21,771 bases of DNA, taken from NCBI GenBank assembly GCA_012797915.1, contig JAAZOE010000134.1:1-21771 (forward strand), in the 5' to 3' direction. Within the stretch, counting starts at the first letter, position 1. The number at the start of each line of letters is the position of its first letter. The stretch comes from Candidatus Zixiibacteriota bacterium (GTDB lineage: Bacteria; Zixibacteria; MSB-5A5; GN15; JAAZOE01). Below the pieces are notes generated by a model. That model did no database searches, was not told where the DNA came from, and saw only the letters and a program-made list of their open reading frames with translations. Below, one piece after another: positions 7,958-15,183 of this stretch. The position numbers were made by a program, and so were the translations under genes.

Positions 7958-9175
7958 ATGTTCGATACCGGCAATACCGGCTTCATGCTGGTGGCGACCA
8001 GCCTGGTCATGCTGATGACCCCGGGGCTGGCCTTTTTCTACGGCGGTCTGGTCGGACGGAAAAACGTTTTGACCATCATGATTCAAAGCTTCGTGTCCAT
8101 GGGCGTCACCACCATCATTTGGTGGGCCTACGGCTACTCGCTCTGCTTCAGCGGCGGCGAGGGCGGGATTATCGGGAATCTAGACAAGGCATTCCTGATG
8201 GGGGTGACACTGACGACCCCCTCTCCGTTCGGGACCGGGAATATCCCGGAATTCGTGTTCATGGCGTATCAGATGATGTTCGCCATCATCACTCCGGCGC
8301 TGATCACCGGGGCCTTTTCCAACCGGGTTCGTTTCGGGTCGTACCTGCTGTTTCTGGTCGGCTGGCTGACACTGGTCTATTTCCCGTTCGTGCACATGGT
8401 CTGGGGCAACGGCCTTCTGGCCCAAATGGGGGTCCTCGATTTCGCCGGCGGCATCGTCGTCCATAACATCGCCGGCATGGCGGCGCTGGCCTCGGTGCTG
8501 TATGTCGGCCGACGTCGGGTCGGGGACAGCGTTCCCCACAGCATTCCGCTGGTGGCGCTGGGCACCGGGCTGTTGTGGTTCGGCTGGTATGGGTTCAACG
8601 CCGGCAGCCAGCTGAAAGTCGACGCCGTCACCGGGCTGGCTTTCCTCAACACCGATGTTGCGGCCTCGTTCGCCGGGCCGGTCTGGATGCTGCTGGCCTG
8701 GATTTTCGAAAAGAAACCGAAATTCCTCGGCCTGTTGACCGGGGCGGTGGCCGGGTTGGCGACAATCACCCCGTGCGCCGGATACGTGACGCCGACCAGC
8801 GCGGCCATCATCGGAATCCTGGCCGGGGTCGTCTGTTACTTCGCCGTGAATCTGAAAAACCGTCTGCATTGGGATGATGCCTTGGATGTCTGGGGAGTTC
8901 ACGGGGTCGGGGGCGCCCTGGGGATTATTCTCCTCGGCCTGCTCGCCAACAAGGCGGTCAACGCCGCCGGGGCGGACGGATTGTTCAACGGCAACGGTCA
9001 ATTCTTCATAGTCCAGTTGCTGACCGTCGTCGGTTCCTCCATCTATGCTTTCGTGTTCACTTACGTTATGCTCAAGATCATCAACCTGGTCACGCGGGTG
9101 CGAACGAGCGGAGGCGAAGAAGAACGGGGACTGGATGCCTCGCTGCACGGCGAATCCGCCTATGAGGGGATATAG
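7958..9175 (+). CDS. amt: Ammonium channel/transporter, Amt family
   Basis: This 405-residue inner-membrane protein has about 11 hydrophobic helices and the length of the Amt family. It opens with the usual first-helix pattern TPGLAFFYGGLVGRKNVL. The pore twin histidines are present: His169 in GGIVVHNIAG and His315 in DVWGVHGVGG. Asp161, which helps shape the ammonium site, and gate Phe residues (Phe108 and probably Phe213) are also visible. It carries ammonium or ammonia into the cell. The ATG has a strong ribosome site (GAGGAGG). No GlnK/PII gene sits beside it, which is unusual because amt and glnK are commonly linked. Instead a predicted exported protein starts 2 bases after the stop. The upstream two-component system is a candidate regulator. 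Confidence 0.96.
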   Translation: MFDTGNTGFMLVATSLVMLMTPGLAFFYGGLVGRKNVLTIMIQSFVSMGVTTIIWWAYGYSLCFSGGEGGIIGNLDKAFLMGVTLTTPSPFGTGNIPEFVFMAYQMMFAIITPALITGAFSNRVRFGSYLLFLVGWLTLVYFPFVHMVWGNGLLAQMGVLDFAGGIVVHNIAGMAALASVLYVGRRRVGDSVPHSIPLVALGTGLLWFGWYGFNAGSQLKVDAVTGLAFLNTDVAASFAGPVWMLLAWIFEKKPKFLGLLTGAVAGLATITPCAGYVTPTSAAIIGILAGVVCYFAVNLKNRLHWDDALDVWGVHGVGGALGIILLGLLANKAVNAAGADGLFNGNGQFFIVQLLTVVGSSIYAFVFTYVMLKIINLVTRVRTSGGEEERGLDASLHGESAYEGI

Positions 9176-9177
9176 AG

Positions 9178-9927
9178 ATGAAGATACAATGGTACTATCC
9201 GGCAATTGTTGCGGCGGTCTGTTTGTGCGCCGGGAGCGCCCTCGCCACCGGAACGACCCATATCTGGGGGCCGTCGACCGATGTTCAGGCCTTCAAGGTG
9301 TGGCATTTAACCTGCGATCTGTATCTGCCGGTGGAGACCAGCGCCTCCGGAAACCGCGTGGCGTCAGTCACCAACTTGGGGGTCACCGTCGGGGTCCTGC
9401 CGAGCAAGACCGTCAATTTGGAGGTCGGTTTCGACCATAAATCCGGTCTGGGCCGGCTTGATGCCTATCCCCTGTACGGGAATGCCAAGATCGGCGTGCC
9501 GGAGAACAGCTTCGGGACCTTCTTTCCCGCCTTGGCGGTCGGTATCTTCGATGTCGGCACGAAAGGCGACGCCACCGATTACAACGTCATCTACGGCAAG
9601 GCCGCCAAGAGTTTTTCGGCCGGGGCCGTGTCGCTGGGACGGATTTCGGTCGGATACTTCTCCGGCAACGAAGATCTGCTGCTTGACGGAGATGGGGAAA
9701 AGGATAATCAGGGGATCATGGCCGCCTGGGAGCGGACGATGACCGAGATTTCCGACAAGCTGTGGGTCTGTCTGGAGTATATGGGGACGAAGAGCGCCTA
9801 CGGTTGTTATACCGCCGGGGTCTCCTGGAAAGTCGCGTCGAATGTCGCCGTCCTCGGCGGTTTTCAGGCGTATGCCAACGATCTGATCGACAACACCGTC
9901 ACGATGCAGGTTGACATCGACCTGTAA
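9178..9927 (+). CDS. Exported, probably outer-membrane barrel-like protein coupled to amt
   Basis: The 249-residue protein starts with a clear signal peptide (positive MK, hydrophobic run and cleavage near GSALA-TG, residues 1-23). The rest has short alternating hydrophobic segments rich in Gly and aromatics (NLEVGFDHKSG, RISVGYFSGN, LGGFQAYAND) and ends MQVDIDL. This looks like a small outer-membrane beta-barrel, although the last residue is Leu rather than the classic Phe. I do not recognise a named family. It starts 2 bases after the amt stop and has its own ribosome site (GAGGGG), so it is co-transcribed with amt. A role as a pore or surface component for ammonium entry is inference. It could instead be a periplasmic protein. 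Confidence 0.72.
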   Translation: MKIQWYYPAIVAAVCLCAGSALATGTTHIWGPSTDVQAFKVWHLTCDLYLPVETSASGNRVASVTNLGVTVGVLPSKTVNLEVGFDHKSGLGRLDAYPLYGNAKIGVPENSFGTFFPALAVGIFDVGTKGDATDYNVIYGKAAKSFSAGAVSLGRISVGYFSGNEDLLLDGDGEKDNQGIMAAWERTMTEISDKLWVCLEYMGTKSAYGCYTAGVSWKVASNVAVLGGFQAYANDLIDNTVTMQVDIDL

Positions 9928-9939
9928 CGTTCTTGTCCA

Positions 9940-9971
9940 GTGGCCCGCGGTACCAGCTCGCCGCGGGCCAC
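9940..9971. terminator. Bidirectional hairpin between the convergent amt operon and M24 peptidase gene
   Basis: A perfect 11-base stem (GTGGCCCGCGG / CCGCGGGCCAC) with a 10-base loop lies 13 bases past the plus-strand stop and 18 bases past the minus-strand stop. T tracts are weak on both sides (TCAATTTTAT comes only after 10 bases on the plus strand). Confidence 0.65.
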
Positions 9972-9988
9972 GGCATGCGGTGTCAATT

Positions 9989-11158
9989 TTATCTTACCGA
10001 TAGTTCGGTTTGACGGGGGCAGAGAAATTTCGCGCCCTGGTCGGTCACGACCATGTCTTCTTCCAACCCCACGCAACCGATATCCGGCAGCATGATTTCC
10101 AGCTCCAGCGTGAAAACGTTGCCCGCTTCAAGCGGGATCTTGGGCGTATTACCGTACCGTTCCCACTGGGGTCCCAGAATGGCGCCGCCATCGTGGACAC
10201 TGCGGCCCAGCTGATGTCCCAGGGCATGTTCGTATTCGGGATAACCGTTGTCCCGGAGGATCTGCCGGGCCAGGGCGTCAACTTCGAATCCTCTCGTCCC
10301 CGGCAAGGCGGCTTTCCCGGTTTCCTCGATGATTGATCTGACCGTCGCGAAAGCCTTCATCAACTCGGCCGACCTTTCCGTTTCCCCCGAACGGCGGAAA
10401 TAGACCAGCCTCTGCAAATCCGAGCAGTACTCATCGATCCGGACGCCGAAATCGACATGCAGCAAATCCCCTGGTTCGAGACGAGCGTCGGTGGGGAGTC
10501 CATGTCCCGGATTCGTTTTGGAACCGGCGTTGACAATCGTGTCGAACGAGGGGGTTCCGCCGCCGGCTCGGATTTCGGTCTCGACGATGGCGGCAATCTC
10601 CTGCTCGGTCATGCCGATCTGAATCTGACCCTGCGCCCTCGTCCACGCCTCCGTCGCCGCGACGGCGGCGCGCTCCACACGTGCGATTTCCTCCGGCAGT
10701 TTCCGGCTCCGGAGTTTTCCGGTGAATTCCTGCGCGGAGATGACCCGATCCATATAGGGCGTTCCGGCCAGATACGATTGCAGCACCAGAAACATGCCAT
10801 GGGTAAGGCCGTCGGAGGATGGGTTGTCGGTCGAAAAATTGAGAGCGAGGGTCCTGGGGTCGATTTCCCCCAGAAGTTTGCGAATATCGTCTCCGGCTCC
10901 TTTGACATATGACTGAACGCGGGTGAACCGTCCCGATCGCGAAAATCCATCTGCGTCGAAGTTCCCGACCAGGGCGATGGCCTCGCCCCGGCGAGTGTAG
11001 AGAAAGAGAGAATTCCAGACGGCTTCGAGTCCGACCACCAGATCGTGGGTCGGATCTTTCTGCACGGAGGTTTCCCGTTCGAACAACGCCCAGGCGTCGA
11101 TATTCATTTCCTCCAGCAATCGGGTCGCCTGCTGTATTTTGGCTTTGGTCAAATCCAT
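9989..11158 (-). CDS. M24 family metallopeptidase (Xaa-Pro dipeptidase/aminopeptidase type)
   Basis: This 389-residue cytoplasmic enzyme has a creatinase-like N-terminal half and a pita-bread M24 catalytic half. The five metal ligands are visible: Asp236 (HVDFGV), Asp247 (CSDLQR, 11 residues later), His315 (HALGHQLG), Glu352 and Glu367 (GLEEDMVV). Such enzymes remove an N-terminal residue next to proline or split Xaa-Pro dipeptides using two metal ions. The frame can extend upstream to 11239, but I chose the ATG at 11158. It has GAGAGGAT at the right distance, and the extra 27 residues have no family character. The oligopeptide transporter gene lies upstream on the same strand, with a strong terminator between, so the two share a theme but not necessarily a transcript. 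Exact substrate preference is not visible. Confidence 0.9.
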   Translation of the reverse strand: MDLTKAKIQQATRLLEEMNIDAWALFERETSVQKDPTHDLVVGLEAVWNSLFLYTRRGEAIALVGNFDADGFSRSGRFTRVQSYVKGAGDDIRKLLGEIDPRTLALNFSTDNPSSDGLTHGMFLVLQSYLAGTPYMDRVISAQEFTGKLRSRKLPEEIARVERAAVAATEAWTRAQGQIQIGMTEQEIAAIVETEIRAGGGTPSFDTIVNAGSKTNPGHGLPTDARLEPGDLLHVDFGVRIDEYCSDLQRLVYFRRSGETERSAELMKAFATVRSIIEETGKAALPGTRGFEVDALARQILRDNGYPEYEHALGHQLGRSVHDGGAILGPQWERYGNTPKIPLEAGNVFTLELEIMLPDIGCVGLEEDMVVTDQGAKFLCPRQTELSVR

Positions 11159-11261
11159 ACGTATCCTCTCGATGGGCGATATCATGTATCCGGGTCTGCC
11201 GATGGCGGGATGATTCGGGCGATGGTCCGGCAGGCCCAACCGCGCAGGCCATCAAAAACAA

Positions 11262-11287
11262 CCGCGCGCCGGAAAACCGGCGCGCGG
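11262..11287 (-). terminator. Strong intrinsic terminator of the OPT transporter gene
   Basis: A perfect 11-base GC stem (CCGCGCGCCGG / CCGGCGCGCGG) with a 4-base loop lies 14 bases past the OPT stop. In the minus direction it is followed at once by TTGTTTTTGATGG. This is the best intrinsic terminator in the window. Confidence 0.88.
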
Positions 11288-11301
11288 CGTCAGCATCAGA
11301 G

Positions 11302-13254
11302 TTATTGACTGAACAGCTTCTTGAGAATCTCCGCGCCGTTTTCCCAGAAAATCAGGACGACGCCCATCAGCGCGCCGCCGGCGACGATGCCGGAGGCGAC
11401 GGGGAAGAGGTACTCCTCGCACTGTTTCTCGTTCCGCTTTTTCCAGAAGTGGGCGATGATGGCGCCGAGGAAAAACAGCAGGCCATAGTACCATTGGAAA
11501 ACCCAGGCCAGGCCGATACCGGCAGCCGAGGGTATCCATTTCTGCCGTGTGGGATACAGGCGGGATAGGATCGGCAGGATAATGCCGGCCAGGCCGCCGA
11601 TGACGATGGCCCATATCTTCACGGGGTGCATGGTCCCGAGTCCCTGGGCCATGGCTTCGGCCACGCCCTTCCAGGTTTGCGCGGCGGGAGCCGGGAACTG
11701 GTCGGTCCCCAGCACGCTGGCGTCGGGCACCAGCAGCCGGAACGCCGTGACGGTGACGAGGGTGCCGATGAAGATCCCGGCGAACTGGGCAATGAATTGC
11801 CGGCGGGGATTGGCCCCGAGCAGGTAGCCGCTCTTGAGATCGGTGAGCAGATCGGCCGAGGCGGTCGCCGATCCGGCGGTAATGTTGGCCGCCATCAGGT
11901 TGACATCCATCTTGCCTGGCGAAATGGCGCCGAAGGAGAGCTGAGTGATCTTGCCCATGGCGCCCACGGGGGTGGTGTCGGTCTCGCCGGTGACGCGGCA
12001 GGCCACCAGCGCCAGGGCAAAACTCAACAAGACGGCGACGGCACTCTGCCAATAGGGCATTCCGAACGAAGCGTGGGCCAAAAGGGCCAGGGCCACCAGC
12101 GCCACCGCCTGTCCAATGAGAAACCAGGAACTCGGTGTTTCAATCGCCGCCAGTTCATCCTGATTTTTATTGCCCCGCTTGGTGAACATTTCCCCCAATC
12201 CGCGAAACGCCCGGATGGCGCTTTTCCACTGGAAAAAGACCGACAGGATTCCGGAGGTGACCATGCAGGCGGTGCCGCCCCAGAGGGTCCACTGGACCAG
12301 CGACCGGAAACCGGTAACGCCGGCGGCCTCCGGGACGGATGCCTGCACCCAAGGGACGAAGACCATCCAGCAAAGGATCGACCCCACGAACATGCTGACA
12401 GCCACGCGCATGCCGACGAACATCCCGGCGGCGATAAAAATGGGGTCCCAGGTGAGGGTGACGGTCCGTCCGACCCAAACCTCGCCGAGCGTCAGGCGGC
12501 TGAAACTGGAGACGAGCGAGGAAATCTGGAACTGTTTTAGACCGGCGCCGATGAGTTTGAGACCGTCGGTCAGGAAGGCGCTGACCATGGCCAAACCGCC
12601 GGCAATGGCTAGGGCGCGGGCGGCGCGCATCCCTTTCTGGCCCTTGGCGTGCAATGCCCGCAGGGTTTCGGCGGCGGCGATCCCGCTGGGAAAGCGGAGC
12701 TGTTCGACGTTGATCATCTGCCGTTTCATCGGGACGGCCATCGTAACCCCCAGAATGGCGACGAAGAAGACCCATCCCAGCATGATGGGAAACGGCAGCG
12801 TCTGGTTGTATATCATGATATAGGCGGAAAAGGCCGAAATCAGGGTCCCGCCGGTGGAATAGCCCGACGAACTGGCCGTCGATTGCATGCAGTTGTTTTC
12901 CAGGATGGTCATCTGCGTTTTGGCCAGTTTCATTTTGTAGAAGGAGGTCCAGATAGCATAGGACAGAATGCAGGCGGTGATGGCCACGCCGAAGTGCCAC
13001 CCGGCCTTGAGGCCGATGTAGATATTGGTCAGGGAGAGGACGGCGCCCAGTATCCAGCCCATGATGATGGCCCGCCAGGTGAGCTGCCTGATGGTGTCGC
13101 CGCGGCCGAGGTAACATTTCTCGTACCACTGGCGTTCGATCTCTTCCGGGGATCCCTTGAATCCTTCGACGGGAAGTTCGTAGTTTTCATAGGCGTCATG
13201 GGCGGCGGTGTGATCGGGCAGTGAGGGGTGCGGGGTCTGCTGGTCTGTGGACAT
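11302..13254 (-). CDS. OPT/YSL family oligopeptide transporter
   Basis: This 650-residue inner-membrane protein has a hydrophilic N-terminus of about 60 residues and then more than a dozen hydrophobic helices. Family features include TWRAIIMGWILGAVLSLTNI, the NIYIGLKAGWHFG motif, the ENNCMQSTASSSGY segment, and RFPSGIAAAETLRALH. OPT proteins bring in oligopeptides, or metal-chelate complexes in the YSL branch, by proton coupling. Length matches bacterial members. The ATG at 13254 has AGGAGA upstream, and a good promoter lies at 13325-13353. It is followed by its own terminator and then the M24 peptidase. Together they suggest peptide import and breakdown, although metal-complex import cannot be excluded. 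Confidence 0.92.
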   Translation of the reverse strand: MSTDQQTPHPSLPDHTAAHDAYENYELPVEGFKGSPEEIERQWYEKCYLGRGDTIRQLTWRAIIMGWILGAVLSLTNIYIGLKAGWHFGVAITACILSYAIWTSFYKMKLAKTQMTILENNCMQSTASSSGYSTGGTLISAFSAYIMIYNQTLPFPIMLGWVFFVAILGVTMAVPMKRQMINVEQLRFPSGIAAAETLRALHAKGQKGMRAARALAIAGGLAMVSAFLTDGLKLIGAGLKQFQISSLVSSFSRLTLGEVWVGRTVTLTWDPIFIAAGMFVGMRVAVSMFVGSILCWMVFVPWVQASVPEAAGVTGFRSLVQWTLWGGTACMVTSGILSVFFQWKSAIRAFRGLGEMFTKRGNKNQDELAAIETPSSWFLIGQAVALVALALLAHASFGMPYWQSAVAVLLSFALALVACRVTGETDTTPVGAMGKITQLSFGAISPGKMDVNLMAANITAGSATASADLLTDLKSGYLLGANPRRQFIAQFAGIFIGTLVTVTAFRLLVPDASVLGTDQFPAPAAQTWKGVAEAMAQGLGTMHPVKIWAIVIGGLAGIILPILSRLYPTRQKWIPSAAGIGLAWVFQWYYGLLFFLGAIIAHFWKKRNEKQCEEYLFPVASGIVAGGALMGVVLIFWENGAEILKKLFSQ

Positions 13255-13324
13255 CGATGCGGTCTCCTGGTTGCGGGTTCGTCAGCCTCGGTCGCGCGGG
13301 GTAACCGGACGGACTATTTTGCGC

Positions 13325-13353
13325 AAGATACCACGATTCGGGGGCTCTGTAAA
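13325..13353 (-). promoter_or_regulatory. Sigma-70-like promoter of the OPT transporter gene
   Basis: On the minus strand, TTTACA (13353-13348) is followed after exactly 17 bases by TATCTT (13330-13325). The match is 5 of 6 and 4 of 6. It lies about 70 bases upstream of the OPT ATG. Confidence 0.5.
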
Positions 13354-13475
13354 GGCGTTTCTGGCCCCCGGCGGGGTCGCCTGTTGCCAAGGGCCCGAAT
13401 CGGGCGACAGGGAGCCGGGGGACGGCCGACAGGAGGAGCGACTCGGCCGTTTGCAGCTGCTTTTCCATCCGCCGT

Positions 13476-13494
13476 GACGTACCACTATTACGTC
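13476..13494. promoter_or_regulatory. Small inverted repeat, possible operator
   Basis: GACGTA (13476-13481) and TACGTC (13489-13494) form a 6-base inverted repeat around a 7-base spacer, about 95 bases upstream of the DoxX start. Its size fits a dimeric regulator site, but it occurs once and could be chance. Confidence 0.22.
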
Positions 13495-13588
13495 GATGAA
13501 AGAAATATGCGCCGGCAGACGGCGGGGTTCTGTAAACGTGCAATCGGAGGAATGTCCGCTCGTACGGACGGAACAGGAAGGAGGACGT

Positions 13589-14047
13589 ATGGCCGGGTTG
13601 GGAATCACCTTGCGATGGCAGGCCTGGGCGCCGAAGATGCACGCGCTGCTGCGGATCGCGGCGGCGTTGCTGTTCATTCAACCGGGAGCGATGAAACTGT
13701 TCGCCTTTCCGGTCGGCATGCCCCCGGATGGCGCCACCGCGCCGCTTTTTTCCCAGATCGGGATCGGCGGTGCCCTGGAGGTGTTCGGCGGCTTCCTGCT
13801 TCTGATCGGCCTGTTCACCCGGCCGGTGGCTTTTATCCTGGCCGGAGAGATGGCCGTGGCCTATTTCCAGTTCCATTTTCCTCAAAGTTTCTGGATCGTC
13901 GTCAACAACGGCGTGGCCGCGGCGTTGTTTTGTTTCGTCTGGCTCTATTTTTCCGCCGCTGGGGCGGGGCCGTGGAGTCTGGAGGCATGGCGAGGGGCCA
14001 GGCGAAACCGAACTCAGAAGAATAATCCCCTTACCCGGAATGGTTAA
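13589..14047 (+). CDS. DoxX family membrane protein
   Basis: This 152-residue protein has about four hydrophobic helices, which is typical of DoxX. The diagnostic segments are HALLRIAAALLFIQPGAMKLF near the N-terminus, GGALEVFGGFLLLIGLFTRPVAF in the middle, and a FPQSFWIVVNNG loop. DoxX-like proteins sit in the inner membrane and have been linked to quinone or thiol redox processes, but function varies. An upstream extension to 13496 is possible. I chose the ATG at 13589 because AAGGAGG stands 5-6 bases before it and the extra residues are not family-like. The next gene begins about 15 bases after the stop, so they are likely in one operon. Confidence 0.88.
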   Translation: MAGLGITLRWQAWAPKMHALLRIAAALLFIQPGAMKLFAFPVGMPPDGATAPLFSQIGIGGALEVFGGFLLLIGLFTRPVAFILAGEMAVAYFQFHFPQSFWIVVNNGVAAALFCFVWLYFSAAGAGPWSLEAWRGARRNRTQKNNPLTRNG

Positions 14048-14062
14048 CGGAGAGAAGACTCC

Positions 14063-14476
14063 ATAAAGACAGCCTCTTCGAAAAACAATGTCCGGCCGAA
14101 TCCCAAGCCGCAAACGGTCGACGACTATCTGGCTTCGGTTCCGCGACCGGCCCGGAGCACCCTCGTCAAAATCCGCGCGGACATCAGAGCCGCCGCCCCG
14201 GGGGCAACCGAGAAGATCAGTTGGGGGATGCCGACTTTTTATCACCAGGGCGGCCTGGTCGGTTTCGCGGCATTCAAGAATCATTGCAGTTTGTTCGTCA
14301 TGAGCGGAACGTTTCTGGATCGGTATCGAGAAACGCTCGATCGCTATGAGATGACCAAATCGGCCATTCATTTTCCGCACGACCAACCGCTGCCATCCGC
14401 ACTGGTGAAGAAGATTGTCCGGGCCCGCCTGGCCGAGAACGCCCGGAAGGCGGAGCAGCGGAAGCGGAAACGATAG
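14063..14476 (+). CDS. DUF1801 family protein with no canonical start codon
   Basis: In this frame the DUF1801 domain is complete: TVDDYLASVPRPARSTLVKI, a PGATEKISWGMPTFY motif, LVGFAAFKNHCSLFVMSG and a C-terminal PLPSALVKKIVRARLAEN with a basic tail. The only ATG in frame (14228) falls inside the domain, after about 50 conserved-looking residues. Upstream, the frame reaches a stop at 14045-14047 with no ATG, GTG or TTG. The natural start position would read ATA (14063), giving a typical basic beginning, I/M-K-T-A-S-S-K, behind GGAGAG. So either a start ATG has mutated to ATA, an ATA start is used weakly, or there is a sequence error. DUF1801 proteins are small, cytoplasmic and of unknown function. 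The gene follows DoxX by 15 bases. Confidence 0.72.
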   Translation: MKTASSKNNVRPNPKPQTVDDYLASVPRPARSTLVKIRADIRAAAPGATEKISWGMPTFYHQGGLVGFAAFKNHCSLFVMSGTFLDRYRETLDRYEMTKSAIHFPHDQPLPSALVKKIVRARLAENARKAEQRKRKR

Positions 14477-14496
14477 TGAAGTGTTCTCAGATGATC

Positions 14497-14521
14497 CGCC
14501 CGGCGCCGAAGGAGCCGGGCG
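14497..14521. terminator. Hairpin between the DUF1801 gene and the small minus-strand gene
   Basis: An 8-base perfect stem (CGCCCGGC / GCCGGGCG) with a 9-base loop lies 20 bases past the DUF1801 stop and 60 bases past the minus-strand stop. No T tract follows on either side, so its role as a terminator is moderate at best. Confidence 0.4.
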
Positions 14522-14581
14522 AGTTGTTCGGCCGAGGTGACTTATCCAGCGGATACGGCATCTTGGTTCCCGGATACAGCT

Positions 14582-14821
14582 TCAAGGGCCGGCCCGGCTT
14601 CGGTCGATGAGGCGCTGAATGCCCCCCCGGATCAACTGGGGGGTGCCCAGGCAGATCGACTTCTGCCAAATCTGGTTGCCTTGGCTGTCGACCTCCATGA
14701 ATCCGAACCCCCTGCCCCAATAGTACACGCTAACGTCGATGGTTCTGTATACATTGGACGGTTCGATGACCGCCGGTTGCGTCCGATCGTAATCCAGGAT
14801 CGGATAGATTCGGCGACGCAT
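14582..14821 (-). CDS. Small unknown protein of 79 residues
   Basis: The frame extends up to 14965, but I place the start at the ATG at 14821 because GTGAGGA stands just upstream and the longer N-terminus looks random. The protein reads as a compact soluble domain with MRRRIYPILDYD, VYRTIDVSVYYWGRGFGFME, VDSQGNQIWQKSICLG and a basic helix-like end, RGGIQRLIDRSRAG. The Asp-x-Gln-Gly-Asn turn between two aromatic strands suggests a beta-hairpin. There is no signal peptide. I do not recognise a family. It is flanked by a possible terminator and an intergenic stretch and looks like a single-gene unit. Confidence 0.5.
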   Translation of the reverse strand: MRRRIYPILDYDRTQPAVIEPSNVYRTIDVSVYYWGRGFGFMEVDSQGNQIWQKSICLGTPQLIRGGIQRLIDRSRAGP

Positions 14822-15183
14822 GACGATTTCCTCACCCTTTGCGTCCCTCGGTCCCGCCGGACCGTGAGACTGTGGAGCAGCATGGGTGCGGATGTTTCTC
14901 CTTTCAAGCCTCGTCATTGATTGATTGTTGTGGCGACAACTTGCTCCCTGCGATTCGAACGTCAACGATCATCGAGGAGAAGGATGCGTCGGAACGGCTG
15001 AAGTTTCGCCGAAAACGGGGGCGACGGAGGTCTGTTCCAGCCGAGTGAATTGGGATTGACGGATACGAGGATGGGTATTATATTGGAATATCGGGTCATC
15101 AAACCCGGCAGCAGCCCATAACCTGAATACCCGCATCCACCCTGGGAGTGGACTCTCGCGATGATTGATAATGGAGGTTACCG
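14822..15183. other. 362-base gene-free stretch with promoter and leader of the surface-protein operon
   Basis: The first 230 bases hold only the ribosome site of the small minus-strand gene. A plus-strand promoter follows at 15056-15084, then a leader of about 92 bases. The leader contains two small possible hairpins (CGGGT/ACCCG near 15092-15107 and TCCAC/GTGGA near 15137-15153) and GGAGG before the ATG at 15184. No riboswitch class is recognisable. Confidence 0.55.
15056..15084 (+). promoter_or_regulatory. Strong sigma-70-like promoter of the surface protein/metalloprotease operon
   Basis: TTGACG (15056-15061), exactly 17 bases, then TATATT (15079-15084). Each box matches 5 of 6 consensus bases, the best promoter match in the window. 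It gives a leader of about 92 bases before the ATG at 15184. Confidence 0.65.

Larger units (their letters stand above)
13255..13588. other. 334-base divergent region between OPT and doxX-like genes
   Basis: The region holds the OPT promoter (13325-13353, minus), a GGGGGC/GCCCCC inverted repeat around 13340-13369 that overlaps the -35 box, and a small inverted repeat at 13476-13494. I do not see a clear promoter for the plus-strand gene or any coding sequence. Confidence 0.55.

Noticed and set aside
8180..9205. Minus-strand frame of 341 codons opposite amt
   Set aside because: The Amt frame is complete and conserved, while this frame is a hydrophilic antisense shadow.
11159..11239. Longer N-terminus for the M24 peptidase
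   Set aside because: The ATG at 11158 has a good ribosome site, and the 27 extra residues look non-coding.
11626..12540. Plus-strand frame of 304 codons opposite the OPT gene
   Set aside because: It is an antisense shadow of a recognised membrane transporter and shows no domain.
15085..15183. Riboswitch in the leader of the surface-protein operon
   Set aside because: Only two short hairpins are present and no known aptamer pattern can be seen.
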